Source: Pseudovirgaria hyperparasitica
Taxonomy: Eukaryota; Ascomycota; Dothideomycetes; Acrospermales; Acrospermaceae
Direction of reading: 5' to 3'
NCBI RefSeq assembly: GCF_010093815.1
Contig: NW_022985556.1
Span: 1,482,805 to 1,546,804, forward strand
DNA length: 64,000 nucleotides
The position numbers were made by a program, and so were the translations under genes. Shown here in pieces: positions 11,549 through 23,292 of this stretch (positions are counted from its first letter, which is position 1; each line of letters starts with the position of its first letter). The notes below the pieces were generated by a model, which saw only the letters and a program-made list of their open reading frames with translations, was not told the DNA's origin and searched no databases.

Positions 11549-12367
11549 TTTGGGGTGGTTGTAGGGCCGAGCCAAAGTTTGGGCGTTAGTGCGAGACGAA
11601 GTGTTGTTGATGGATCTGCTCCGAGAACTTATTGAATTGTTTTGAAAAGGTAGCACTCGACTCTCGTGTTTGTCTAGGCATTTTATGTATCCATGGAAAT
11701 TGCACTGGCATTAGGTAGCTATGTGGTGATCAGGCAGCAGATGGGTGTCTGCCTAGTTGGCAAGAGTGATGCCTTGCGAGATCCAACTCCACGACTCAGA
11801 AATCATACTTGAACAAATCACAGTAAAGGTACTTTTCGTCTGACGATGCTGAGTCTATTATAGCTTACAAATCTGGTTTACTTTCTTCCGTATGGGGTTA
11901 GGAAACAGTGAATAAGTTGTGCGCGTGATCTGAGGGGATTACGAGCACGCCAATGGGTCTCTGAGCTGGGTAGGTTGCACTTAAGGGAAGATGATTTATT
12001 CTGCTACAATATGTGTTGCCATTCGATTAGACTTGGGTATCATTTCAAATCTTCAAGACTTTTCCAGCCTTTTGAGGCTTCATGTCAACGCCGCGAATGC
12101 TTTTTTGAGGTCCAACTCCGCGAATTGGGATGTAGAAACCGCCTCTTCTTCCAGTGATGCTAGATTTCTCTTTTCCAGTAAACCTGAAGGGCGCCACCAG
12201 GCGAAACATATTGCTTGCATACAACTCCAAGCCGAGGTGGGAAATACTGATTCGTATCACAGAAGAAGTGATCTCATGATACGCTCGACACCCATATATA
12301 CACACTTGGTGACAAGTAGCGAGACAAGTAGCGAAGTGGAATCAGCAATTGAGTCTGACGGTCGTAT
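11549..12367. other. Intergenic, mog1 promoter and bud20 3' side
   Basis: 819 nt. It holds the mog1 promoter/leader and the bud20 terminator. A short tandem duplication ACAAGTAGCGA(G/A) sits at about 12312-12335. No gene was supported. Confidence 0.45.
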
Positions 12368-12748
12368 TCAAGCCTCGACTTCCATCTTCTCGACTCCTGC
12401 AGCGAGTACGGCAACCTCCTTGACTGGCTTGCTTGTGTTTCCGTTGTCGGTGCGTAAACCGACGGCTGCTTCTGCTTCTTTCTGGCTGTATGGCACTTCT
12501 TTAAGCTGGCGAACTCTTTTCTTGTGGATTTTGCCCTTCTTATGGGCCTCAAAATTATGCTCCCCCTCAAACCATTTTGAACATTCAGTGCAGTACCATT
12601 GTCCTAGACCAGGAAGGTCCTCGGCGACTTTGGTATCTTTATATTGCTGCAGATGCTTATCGGAGTGTAGATCGGCGTGAATTTGGTCGAGATCGCGAGT
12701 ATGCCGCCTTGTCTTCTTCTTGGAATCAGCGCCACGGATGGCAGGCAT
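12368..12748 (-). CDS. bud20: C2H2 zinc-finger ribosome export factor Bud20 (ZNF593)
   Basis: A single exon encodes 126 aa. The basic start (MPAIRGADSKKKTRRHTRDLD) and DQIHADL are the hallmark of Bud20/ZNF593. One zinc finger has C53, C56, H69 and H75 within WYCTECSKWF...HKKGKIHKKRV. Bud20 is a shuttling factor that travels with the pre-60S ribosomal particle and aids its nuclear export. The C-terminal 35 residues are low-complexity and poorly conserved. It shares a divergent intergenic region with aconitase. Confidence 0.93.
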   Translation of the reverse strand: MPAIRGADSKKKTRRHTRDLDQIHADLHSDKHLQQYKDTKVAEDLPGLGQWYCTECSKWFEGEHNFEAHKKGKIHKKRVRQLKEVPYSQKEAEAAVGLRTDNGNTSKPVKEVAVLAAGVEKMEVEA

Positions 12749-13354
12749 GGTGAAAACGTTTTTTTAGAACGATTTGAAGACCTATGTAGGCTACGCAAGA
12801 GGCCGGCGAGGAGTTTGAATCGGCTATGAATATTGCTGTTTACAGTCAAAATCGCTCAGAAGCACAAGCGAGCTCGCTCCGAGGAACAAATTTCTAGTAG
12901 CATGCAGCCGGCCGAGACGCGTGATGGAGGCGGCTCAGTGGGTTGTTACACTTTGCTACTTCGTTACTGGGGCAAATTGTGCGCGCGCAGGGCTGCAGAC
13001 CATAGGCATGTGCGCAAGGAAGGCGGTGTTTGAGGGCCCCTAACAGGCGCAAAAAAGCGGGCAGTCAGCCAAAATACTGGGGTCAGCTGGCTCAGTCTGC
13101 CCCGTCTTGCGCAGCTGCTGAACACTTTTCGGGCGGCGGCCGTCCGCTTTTGCTTTCGCCCTCGGTTTGAGCTTCGGCCAATCACAGCTACGGTGATAAT
13201 CGAGCTTCCAATTGCTCCCATCTGACGAAATCTTCCTGCTACCAACTACTCTTAACGCTCTCCTCTCCACTCCTACTTCTCCTCTCTTCTTCCTCTCTCC
13301 TCTCTCTCAATCATCCTCATCGGATACTCTGCGGTGGCATCTCTCATCTTCACC
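12749..13354. promoter_or_regulatory. Divergent promoter region, bud20 / aco1
   Basis: 606 nt between start codons. It is GC-rich with two features: a CCAAT box at 13178-13182, and a strongly pyrimidine-rich leader (about 13257-13320) just before the aconitase ATG. Near 13040-13060 there are runs around GGGCAGTCAGCC. Confidence 0.55.
13178..13182 (+). promoter_or_regulatory. CCAAT box upstream of aconitase
   Basis: CCAAT in the context CGGCCAATCAC, 173 nt upstream of the aconitase ATG. The CCAAT-binding complex with HapX is known to control aconitase genes in aspergilli under iron limitation, so a regulatory role is plausible; a single CCAAT can also occur by chance. Confidence 0.4.
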
Positions 13355-15837
13355 ATGCAGAGGTTCGCGTCCAACCTCATCGGCCGCCGTGGCATGGCCA
13401 CGGCCAGCGCCCTGAACAAGAAGGTCCCCATGACCAACTGGGAGTCTTCAAACTACCTGAACTACCTTAAGATGAGCGAGAACTTGTCAATCGTCCGACA
13501 ACGTCTCAACCGTCCTCTCGCATACGCTGAAAAGATCCTCTATTCCCATCTGGACGACCCTCATGGTCAAGAGATCGAGCGGGGTAGCAGCTATCTCAAG
13601 CTTCGTCCCGATCGTGTAGCCTGTCAAGATGCCACTGCTCAAATGGCCATCCTCCAATTCATGTCCGCCGGTATGCCCTCCGTTGCGACCCCGACCACTG
13701 TACACTGCGACCACTTGATTGAGGCCCAGGTCGGCGGGGAGCAGGATCTCGCGCGCGCCAACGACATCAACAAGGAGGTCTACGACTTTCTGTCTACGTC
13801 ATGTGCGAAGTACAACATTGGTTTCTGGCGCCCTGGCTCTGGTATCATTCATCAGATCATCCTGGAGAACTATGCTTTCCCAGGTGGTTTGATGATCGGT
13901 ACCGACTCGCACACTCCTAACGCTGGTGGCCTGGGAATGGCTGCTATTGGTGTTGGTGGTGCGGACGCTGTTGACGTTATGGCGAACTTGCCATGGGAAC
14001 TCAAGGCACCCAAGGTCATCGGTGTTAAGCTTACTGGTCAATTGTCTGGCTGGACCTCTCCTAAGGGCAAGTAAAATACGAAGATAACACCAACACAAAA
14101 GCCCACTAACTGAATGACACAGATATCATTCTCAAGGTTGCGGGTATTCTGACCGTCAAGGGTGGTACTGGTGCAATCGTGGAGTACTTTGGTCCAGGAA
14201 CCAACACCCTGTCTGCTACAGGCATGGGGTAAGTAATAGACATCTAAATCTTGTGTATACTCAATGCTAACTCTACTGTGTAGCACGATATGCAATGTCA
14301 GTGTATTTTATTATTTCCTCGTGGGCCACAACTAACATCCATACAGATGGGCGCTGAAATCGGTGCTACGACCTCCCTTTTCCCATTCAACGACCGCATG
14401 TACGACTATCTCGCAGCCACCAAGCGTTCGCAGATCGGTGACTTCGCTCGCGAATATGCGGCTGAACTGAAGGAAGACGAGGGCGCTGAATATGACCAAT
14501 TGATCGAGATCAACCTGTCCGAACTCGAGCCTCATGTCAACGGCCCCTTCACTCCCGATTTGGCAACTCCTATTAGCAAATTTAAGGAAGCTGTGGAAGC
14601 AAACAAGTGGCCCGAGGAGGTCAAAGTTGGTCTTATCGGCTCCTGCACCAACTCCTCTTACGAGGACATGTCTCGTGCTGCATCCATCGCTGAAGACGCC
14701 ATGGCGCACGGTATTAAGTCCAAGGCTGTCTTCACCGTCACTCCTGGCTCCGAGCAAATTCGCGCTACTATCGAGAGAGATGGTCAGCTCAAGACTTTCG
14801 AAGAATTCGGTGGTATGGTTCTTGCGAACGCTTGCGGTCCTTGCATTGGTCAGTGGGATCGCCGAGACGTCAAGAAGGGCGAGGCCAACTCCATCATCTC
14901 TTCGTACAACCGCAATTTCACAGGTCGTAACGACGCCAACCCGGCTACTCACGCATTCGTAACCTCTCCAGATCTCGTTGTTGCCATGTCTATTGCTGGC
15001 ACTCTGAAGTTTAACCCCCTAACCGACACGCTCAAGGATAAGGATGGCAAGGACTTCAAGCTCAAAGCACCAACTGGTGATGGTCTGCCATCTCGTGGCT
15101 ACGATCCTGGTCAGGACACATACCAGGCGCCACCCAAGGACCGTTCTTCTGTCTCTGTCGCTGTTTCGCCTACCTCCGACCGTCTGCAAATCCTCGAGCC
15201 CTTCGAGCCATGGAATGGCAAGGATGCTACCGACCTTCCTATTCTCATCAAGGCTCAGGGCAAGACAACTACTGACCACATCTCCATGGCTGGCCCATGG
15301 CTGAAGTACCGTGGACATCTCGACAACATCTCCAACAACATGTTGATCGGTGCCATCAACTCAGCCAACGGTGAGGCTAACAAGGTCAAAAATTTCACTA
15401 CCAACGAGTTCGATGCTGTTCCAGCAACTGCTCGTGACTACAAGAAGAAGGGCATCAAGTGGGTTGTCATTGGTGACTGGAACTACGGTGAGGGTTCATC
15501 CCGTGAACACGCCGCTCTTGAGCCCAGGCATCTGGGTGGTCTAGCCATAATTACACGTTCTTTCGCCCGTATTCACGAGACGAATTTGAAGAAGCAGGGT
15601 ATGCTTCCTCTTACCTTCTCCGACCCAGCGGACTACGACAAGATCCAGCCCGACGACAAGGTTGATCTACTCTGCACTGAGCTCGCCGTCGGCAAGCCAA
15701 TGACTCTGCGCGTACACCCAGCCAACGGAGACAAGACCTTTGACGTCAAGCTCTCGCAAACTTTCAACGAGGGCCAGATCGAGTGGTTCAAGAACGGATC
15801 GGCTTTGAACACGATGGCGAAGAACGCGAAGGCGTGA
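13355..15837 (+). CDS. aco1: Mitochondrial aconitase
   Basis: Four exons (13355-14066, 14123-14228, 14284-14296, 14347-15837) encode 773 aa. The N-terminus ([18 protein letters not shown]) is a mitochondrial presequence. Three iron-sulphur cysteines are visible: C377 in GSCTNSS and C440 and C443 in [10 protein letters not shown]; the substrate-binding region [18 protein letters not shown] lies in the C-terminal swivel domain. The enzyme interconverts citrate and isocitrate in the TCA cycle and binds mitochondrial DNA in yeast. Intron 1 begins with GC rather than GT (AAGG|GCAAGT) and exon 3 is a 13-nt microexon; both are forced by the conserved protein [11 protein letters not shown] and MGTICNMGAE. 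The ATG at 13355 follows ACC, a good context. Confidence 0.97.
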
Positions 15838-16187
15838 AGGCAGCTATGTAAATCTTGATATCAATAAGTTGTTGGGAGACGTTGGGGGTGATGCGGACGC
15901 ATGATTATTTATTCAGCATGTTCTGGGTTTCATTTCTCGTCTTCCATGTACCATATCCACAGGACGAGGCGAGACGGACTACTTGGGCGTATACATTTTC
16001 CCTTTAGAGTTCATAGCTTGATGAATTGGAACATTCACGACAGAAGAACATTCCAGATGTGCATTTAACTGTGTGGTGTTTGTTGTAAAGAAGTAACACT
16101 CGCTATGCAAACCCGCAGCGCTATGGTGCACGTTATGTACATTTCCGTTCTCGGATAATCAAATCTGACCAAGTTCCACTCCCTCCG
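15838..16187. other. Convergent intergenic, aco1 / BTB gene
   Basis: 350 nt with the 3' ends of both genes; nothing else seen. Confidence 0.5.
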
Positions 16188-17164
16188 TTATGGACACTCC
16201 GCCGTCTCGACATGCTCATGATAGATTCGACACCTCACCTTACCGTTCCAGGGCTTACATACGACCCGGCCATCCTCAAACACACACAACGCCCTCTTCG
16301 CCTTGGCACACCGATTGCAGAATTTTTTTTCACACCCGCTACACCCCACATGATTCCCATACGGATGCAGCACCTCGGAACATATCGCACAGCCCATGGA
16401 TTCCTGCCAGTGCTCCGGCTTCCAGGTGATCAGCGTATGCCGCTGCATGGCAACCTCCTCGGGACGCTTCAATTTGACGACCAGGTCACGGGTGAACTGC
16501 GGATGCCATTCATCCGGATGCTCGTCGAGTAGCTTATCGGTCTTCTTGAATGCGAAGAGATCGAGGACGAGTCTGCGGATCGGGGCGGAGGAAGGGATCG
16601 TGTCGTAGAGGATGAAGGTGTCCGAGGGCGTGAGGACAGAATTTGTCTGGTCGGCGAGGCTGGAGATGGTATCTAGGACGAGGTTGCGCAGGCCTTCGAC
16701 GGCGAGGCGGTCGGCGAGGCCGTAGAGGTGGAGCAGGACATAGTATGCGGGTTTTGCGTCTTTGAAGTAGGCCTTTGGGTCGAGAGTACATGTGTACGCC
16801 CAGTGGAGGAAGAGCTCGAAGGTGTCGAGGGATTCGGTGGGGAGGGTGACGGTTTGCGAGAGGCCTTCGGCGAACGCGCCGTTGAGGGCGGCGCGGAAGA
16901 AGGTCGAGTGATGGGTGAGGATGTTACGGTGGATAACGAAGCGCACGGCTTCGGCGCCGACGCGAAGTTCAGCCATGTCGTGCATTGCCTTGAATTCCGT
17001 GCTGGTATGGTCGACATTTAGTTGTCTGTTACATCAAATGCTCTGTAGAGTGTTTTTGATGCTTACCGTATGTTGAAAGACTGCACCTTGCGTTTCTGCG
17101 TTTCTGCGGGTACTTGCAACAGCGATGGCTCATGATCGCATTTGGCATGACTAGGAGGATACAT
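16188..17164 (-). CDS. BTB/POZ protein with Cys-rich C-terminus
   Basis: Two exons (17164-17067, 17025-16188; 41-nt intron) encode 311 aa. A second in-frame ATG six codons upstream (17182) is an alternative start. Residues about 47-150 form a BTB fold: VHR-type core FVIHRNILTHHSTFFRAAL, then LPTESLDTFELFLHWAYT. Such fungal BTB proteins are common and mostly of unknown role, some acting as Cullin-3 adaptors. Residues 245-311 are unusual: CAIC, CSGC, CNRC and later single cysteines, spaced like a zinc-binding treble clef. The short first exon is inferred from a good GTAAGC donor and an in-phase acceptor; if wrong, the protein starts at the Met at 16985. The C-terminal domain has no name that I recognise. 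Confidence 0.8.
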
Positions 17165-17182
17165 GCTACTGTTTGATATCAT

Positions 17183-17905
17183 GAGGGAGCGGAACCATGT
17201 ATAGAGGATAGTGTAAGCGTCCAAATGGACTATCGATCGTTCACTCGGCAGGCAACACCGAGTTAGAGCGAGTTTCGAGTATGACTACAGATTAGGATGC
17301 TGTAGGTAGAGAGTTGCTTCTGATTTATGAACACAACGTAAGCTGGAACACGGTCAACGTGAGAATACTAAAAGCGCGGGTACAACGATTGGGATTAGCA
17401 GCAAGGAAGTCAATCGAAAACACAGGCATTGTCGGAAGGTCTATTTCAATGAGACAAAGAATGTTGATTCGTTTTTGTCTGTAGAGTGCTTTGTCCGAAA
17501 ACGACGAAATTTCGAGGTCGACATACCTCAAACTTCCGCATGCGATACGGCACTCATCCCAAGCATGCAAGGGAGGTGTTAGTACCAGACCTACTCCGTG
17601 CACCCCAGATAGTAAATACTCTTTCATTCATGTACTTATTTTTGTTAGTGCCCAGCATTGTTCCATCCTGCCTAGGTCTCTGCATTTGCCCAATTATGGC
17701 TTGCCTTGACGCAACTTACCACGAAAGGCTCTCGCACGCCGACCAACGTGCACCTCCTATGGATCAAGGTTGAAATGGGAATAATTAGTGCATACAATTC
17801 CGAATATGTTGAGATAACCCAACGACATGCTTGCAAGAAAGATGTCCTCGCCCGAAACCTGGGATATTAAGCAGCCCTTTGTTTCGTTCTTTCTCCTTGC
17901 ATTTG
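17183..17905. other. Intergenic, BTB promoter and KH gene 3' side
   Basis: 723 nt upstream of the BTB gene and downstream of the KH-domain gene. Open frames here are short and lack family motifs. No RNA gene was recognised. Confidence 0.45.
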
Positions 17906-19515
17906 TTAGACTCGATGCTTTTCGTTTTCTGCAAGAGTAAGCCTGCGCGGTTGGAGCTCTTCGGCACGATACTGACCAAGTCTTGAGTAAAGCATAAACA
18001 GCGCCATTTGGTTGCAGTCCTGCGTACCAGTGATCGTCACAAGTCTCTCGTTGCTGTTGTCCTGAGGCTCGTTAATCTTGATGACACTGCCACTGAGCTG
18101 TCGGATTTCGTTGATCTTCGCTCCACCCTTGCCAATGATGGCACCGACCATGTCGTTAGGAATGAATATCTGTTGAGTCAATGGACCGCCACCCGTGCCT
18201 GGCATGGTTTGCAACGCTTGTGGTGCAGGAGCTGGTCCGGTCGGGCCGGCTTGATGAACGCCGGGATGAGCACCATAAGGCTGGGGCTGCTGTGGGCCAG
18301 TATTGTTATATCCGGGCTGACGAGGAGATCCAGCACCAAAGTGCATAGGTGGTCCAGGAGCCTGCGCTGGTTGATGGTACGGAGAGCCATACTGTTGAGC
18401 GGGGGTCCTTGCATGTACCTGCTGTTGCTGTGGGCGTTGACCACGTTGGTTATAGGTATCTGGATGACCCCATTGACCGCCAGCAGGTTGGGGTACGTAG
18501 GGGACAACCTGCATACCTCCTGGTACCACACCAGCAGGACCACCGTTGCGAGAAGCGTAGGCAGATGCGGCTGGGCCGCCAAATCTTTCTGTAAGCTGTT
18601 CGACTAAAGTGCTCCCAACATAGTAAGTAGCGATATGTACAGCGTCAGCTACGCCAAGAACTACGAGGGACCTCTCCGTTGAGAGAGGAAGGCAAGAGTC
18701 AGAGGCATTAAGGCGTGCACCAGAAGCTTCCTGGATTTCTCGAATACGCACACCTTGCTTACCAATTATGGAGCCGATCAAGATGTGAGGGATAAGAAGG
18801 CGCAGAGGATAAGTCTTGGATTGGGGGGTCGATGCTGACTCCAAAGCCTCGTTGTTCAGTGTTCGAATGATGAGACCGAACGCCTTCCAAGGTCAGCTAC
18901 TTGATCGCTCATCCACGTCTGGTGTTTACATACCTTGGCCGCAGCATCTACCAAACCGCTAACTGTGAGGATACGTTCTACAGCTCCTCGAGAATAGTCG
19001 CTGACAGTGCACTTAGCGCCCGACATCTTGCGGATTAGGGTCACGTTCTCGCCACCTTTGCCAATGACAGTCGCAGCCTCGGCACTCGAGATGATAGCAC
19101 GAATGTGCAGCCAGCCGGTTTCGTCCTGATGAGCAGCAGACTGGCCATTGGTGCGACCGTTAGACGATGAGGTTGACTGGATTGGCTGAGTCTCTAGGAC
19201 ATGCTGACCGGCTTGAGAAGGTGCGTCGGGCACTACAGTATCACCTTGAACATCTTGGACTCCGTTGGATTCGGCGGGCGCGTCGACAGCGGGCTGCGGG
19301 TCAGGCTTAGCTTCCTCTTCGTTATGGTCTCCATTGATGGTGGTAACAGGTTCTGGGACAGGTGACAGTCCAGAGGTAGGCTCATCATCCTTGATGACTT
19401 TGTCCAGCGCTGGTCTTTTCGCATCGGGCTGGTCGCCAGGGCCAGAGGGTGACGAAGGCTCTTCAAGCGGCCGCTTCTGGGAAGGCGCGGAGGTTGCGGT
19501 CGGTGACGCCGACAT
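17906..19515 (-). CDS. Triple KH-domain RNA-binding protein (Pbp2/Rnc1-like)
   Basis: Two exons (19515-18934, 18883-17906; 50-nt intron) encode 519 aa. After an acidic, Pro-rich N-terminus come three KH domains, each with its GxxG loop: KH1 about residues 133-205 (VIGKGGENV), KH2 about 219-290 (IIGKQGVRI), KH3 about 428-500 (IIGKGGAKI). A Gln/Pro/Gly-rich linker separates KH2 and KH3. The intron lies between KH1 and KH2 in the AAAKAFGL junction. The architecture matches poly(C)-binding proteins and the yeast Pbp2/Hek2 and fission yeast Rnc1 group, which bind mRNA 3' regions and affect stability or localisation; which ortholog it is cannot be settled here. The ATG at 19515 follows AAG. Confidence 0.88.
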
Positions 19516-20457
19516 CTTGGAATTGATTGGTAAAATGTCAAGGGGGTTTTCAACGTTAAGTCTTGTCACGATGCTACAACCACGATTGGTGTAGTTATGG
19601 AAAGTTCAATTCGGTCGAGCAAACTTGTTCGTATTTTATCGGGTCTTACGTACAGCGGGGGCTGTCAAAGAAAACGTGCTGGTGGTGAAGGTACGAGTTT
19701 GTTCGAGAGAGGTAGAAGGACGGGTTTGGTGCAGTGTTGAGGTGATGCTTGATAGTGACGTGATATGACGAAGGCCGGAAGATTGACGGTTGAAAGTGTG
19801 CTTGATGTGCGAGAGGAGTTGAAGGTGAAGTGTCCGAGGCAATGAAGCTTCTGGAGAAAAGACAGGAGTTGCCAGTGATGTAGTGATTGAGGTATCAGAA
19901 GTGTGATGACTAGAAGGTGAGCGGCTACGTGACCTTGAGCTTGCGTGGGAGGAAAGGCAGGCCCAGAGTAAAGTGAAGGTGCTCTCAACGTAAACCTTTT
20001 GCTTGCCTCACAAAAAATCTGCTATCAGATGGGCGATTTAAGCTCCTACGCATGCGCCGCTTGCCGGATGAGGATCGGCGAGACTCGAGTAGCTGGCTTG
20101 ACTAATGAAGCTGTAGTCAACAGGACGAAGAATTGATGGATTGTGTATGTCGCGAAGAAGATCGGGGTGCAAGATTTGGGTGGAAGTGAGAGATGAGAGG
20201 GGAAAACAGCCAGCAGCCAAAAGCGGAGCAGAGGTGAACAAGCTTGCCGTGTCGATCGAGGCGTGCCACGTGACCTTCACCGCTCGATTCACGCGCGCGT
20301 TCGGTATTTGCGGAACGCGGAAGCATTGTTTGCATCCCGGAGCATGTTGGGTTCGATGGATACGCAAGCAGCCCAGATTTAATGGTCAAGTCGTGTAAAA
20401 TCTTCAACTATCGTGTGCAAAGCGAGCTCTATCCGTGCAGCACGTGTATTCATCAAC
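19516..20457. other. Divergent intergenic, KH gene / kinetochore candidate
   Basis: 942 nt between divergent start codons, long for this gene-dense part. It is GA/CT-rich near 19690-19900, which would be a pyrimidine-rich leader of the KH gene. No ORF with family similarity was recognised. Confidence 0.45.
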
Positions 20458-21567
20458 ATGGCGAGTATCCCAAATGAGATCGAGTCGAAAATACGGCAGT
20501 ACGCAGCCGATACCCATGTTGCAGAACAAAGCCATATGGAAATCGATGTTTCGCAAGATCTTGAAACACGTCTAGACCAAACCATCAGTGGCCTGCAAGC
20601 GCAGTTGGCACGACAGAAAGCAGATCTGGAACTCGTATGATTGCCATGGTCTAGCAACTAATTACATGGCCGCTGACCGCAATAGCTTCGAGCCAAGGTT
20701 TCCTTGCCCGTTGCGACAACGCCTTCGCAAGACCCACGTAAGAAACTTCAGCAGCTCGAGGAACTGACGGCTGCTTATAACAAGCTCGCCGATGACGAGC
20801 CGTCTTTACCACCGAAGGGCTCAAGCATCCCAGCTCTGCTCGCAACTCGACTGGTGCAGGATACCGTGAGGAGCACGGCATCGGGTATTGATATCGTCGA
20901 AGCGCAATTGCTTGAAACAAAGCAGGATCTTAAGACGTGGACTGCCGAGTTGGACGATGCTCGTGCCCTTAAAACTGCCTTGCAAGAGAGATTAGCACGT
21001 CTAAAGCAACAGCACGAAGAACGCTCTGATAAGACTCTAACACAGACTGCACGTGAAACGCTACAAGGCAAACGACAAAAGACACAGGACTACGAGCGAG
21101 AAACGGAGCTTCTACACCGCGCTTTCAATGATTTCATCGATTCTCACTTGGCTGCTATGCTTGCCGCTGAAGAACTTGGAGGCCCAGTCGCTGGGGAAAT
21201 GATGGACGTCGACGACCAGGACCTGGCAGTAGGATTCTCGTCTCAGGGGAAACTTAGGAAAGGCAAAAGCATCTCTGATCAAGGACGTCAAAGGCGGATC
21301 GACGACATCTGGGGAGATGTTCTGGGACATGAGTCGAGCGAGCGCTTAAATGAGAAAGACGCAGCCGCTGCTGCATTTCGAGATCTTTTTAGAAAGCTAT
21401 ATGAGGCTCTACTAGACGTCAATAGCTCAGGACCTTACATACCCATGGAGAGAGAATCCGCAGCGGCGAGATTTCTTGTAAGGGCCAAAATAGCACAGTA
21501 TCATCCTAAAGACGCAGGACGAATGCGCTTGATAGATTTTGGCAAGGAATTAGACGAAAATGTATGA
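20458..21567 (+). CDS. Coiled-coil protein, probable CENP-K-like kinetochore subunit
   Basis: Two exons (20458-20634, 20686-21567; 51-nt intron) encode 352 aa. It is almost wholly helical: heptad-like stretches at about 25-60 (LDQTISGLQAQLARQKADLEL) and 125-210, ending in RAFNDFIDSHLAAMLAAEELGGP. The coiled-coil layout, length and AAEELGGP segment recall fungal members of the CENP-K family (inner kinetochore, CCAN), but I base this on recollection of the family, not a search. CENP-K works with CENP-H/I at centromeres. Other inner-kinetochore or unrelated coiled-coil proteins remain possible. There is no membrane segment. The intron join ELLRAKVS keeps the frame. Confidence 0.7.
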
Positions 21568-21785
21568 TTTGCCAGAGGATGTCACGAGAATGATTCTAGC
21601 CAATAAGTCGTTGTTATCACATACAATGTCATCTGGAGTGCGTGGTTTCCAGGTGTTTATTACATATCAACGCTATGGAGACATTGCTGTTGACATCGCG
21701 GACTTGACGACAGCAGTAGAGTGGTGAACAATAAAAGTACAAAGAAACGAGCTCGTGCTACCCAGTCTCTCGCGCAGAATCAGAT

Positions 21786-22895
21786 CTATTCCGAGAAAAA
21801 GTTGCGCATGTTGTTCAACCACCTGCCATACTCTCTTTGTTCCTTGAAATCGATGTAATCTGGAATGAAAATTGCCATGCGCTCGTTGATGCCGCGCTCT
21901 TGGAGGTATTGCTCGAACGAAGTTTGTAAATTGGGGTCAAGGGATGAATATCTGGGACCAGCGAAGAGATCTCTCCGTGCCCATTCCTTGTCGGCGCTCT
22001 TGGGCGTGGCGAGTGCAGCATCCTCGTAATAGTAGATATTGTCAATTATGGTCTCACCATCAGAAAGAGTCGCCTCGACGCTGACCGCACCCTTGCCGGG
22101 GCGCTCAATCTTGACCGTAATTCGAGCCGGGAAGCTGCGCGCCTGCTCGGGGAACTCATCCTCCTCAAGCTCGGGACGATCAGCAGGAGACACGCGGTCC
22201 TCTGGTGCCACTTTGATGTTGCCATCCTGTGTTGAACCAACATTTGCTGAGCCTTTCGTGTTGGCGCCTCCAGATTGACCTTCCATGTCAAGATCTTCCT
22301 CATCGTACATCTCGTCTTGCTCGTACGAATCCGGGTCTTCTTCAACGAGATCGAGGATGGAAAAGGTCACTGTGATCCTGTCATATATTTGTCAGTATCG
22401 TGCTATTGACTTGTGGCGTGAACGTGCAGTCTTACTTCTCATTCTCGTATTGCCGCGTGAGGGAGACCTCGTCATTACCAGGAATGTCTTCGAGCTGCAA
22501 TTGTTAGTCGGGGCTGTTAAAAACGAGGTCGGTAGTTCTTACAGTGAAGGCACTGTTCTCGAGATACTCTTTGATGCCCGGTGAGTAGTTTTCGGAGTCC
22601 ATAGCTTGAACTTGTTTTTCTTCATATTCGGCCTCTTGCCTCAGCATTGCTTCTAGCTCTTGGCTCGTAGCTATGACAGTCAGTATGAGGTGGTTCGAAG
22701 ATCGCCGTAGTAGAACGCACCATCTCGTCTGGCTGCAGATGTGTGGAAAGATGAGAGCACCTTCGGCGTGGTCGGCGCCCATGTTGTGCGAAGGAAAGGA
22801 GAGTTGCGTAGGATGGAAGCTTGAGGGCGAGCCGTCTTAGAAACTGAGTTGAGAACTCGCGGTGCAAAGCGCATACAACTTCTGAGAGACATCAT
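21786..22895 (-). CDS. mam33: Mitochondrial matrix acidic protein Mam33 (p32/gC1qBP family)
   Basis: Four exons (22895-22721, 22670-22543, 22494-22436, 22377-21786) encode 317 aa. The N-terminus has an Arg-rich presequence (MMSLRSCMRFAPRVL) ending in a typical FHTSAARRD cleavage area. The core starts with ELEAMLRQEAEYE and shows the family motifs IPGNDEVSLTRQYENEK and FEQYLQERGIN; an acidic insert rich in Asp/Glu follows SILDLVEEDPDSY. The family forms a doughnut-shaped trimer in the matrix and supports mitochondrial translation and respiration. It is somewhat longer than the yeast protein because of the acidic insert. It is divergent from ctp1, another mitochondrial gene. Confidence 0.93.
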
Positions 22896-23292
22896 TTTTA
22901 ATTCGACTACGGGTTGGAGATGGTCCTTTGGAATATGGGTAATGGATGCCGCAAAGCTGGAACTGAGGAGATACAGAAGCTTCACAAAATAAAAGTTAGG
23001 ATACGCGCTCGGACTCCTTTACACGTGATCCATGCGGAGTGACGAAATCTCCGCCGACGCGATATCGCACGCTTGAAACTTAAGTGCCTGCCATGAATAA
23101 TACTGCACAATAGCAGCAGTACAGTATCCGCACTCCTCTGATTCTATCATATGGCACGGCATTCATACCGAAAATCGCCAATGACCATATCGCTCCTCTA
23201 AATTCGTGGCTACGGCATCATAGCTTCCCAGAGCTTTCGGCAGCTCGAACTCCCACCTTCTCAGGTTTAGCCTCGTCCCTGGACGTCTGGTC
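22896..23292. promoter_or_regulatory. Divergent promoter, mam33 / ctp1
   Basis: 397 nt between two divergent genes whose products both go to mitochondria. No specific motif stands out; the shared promoter suggests possible co-regulation. Confidence 0.45.

Noticed and set aside
14071-14072. GT donor downstream of the aconitase GC donor
   Set aside because: It breaks the frame into the next conserved exon.
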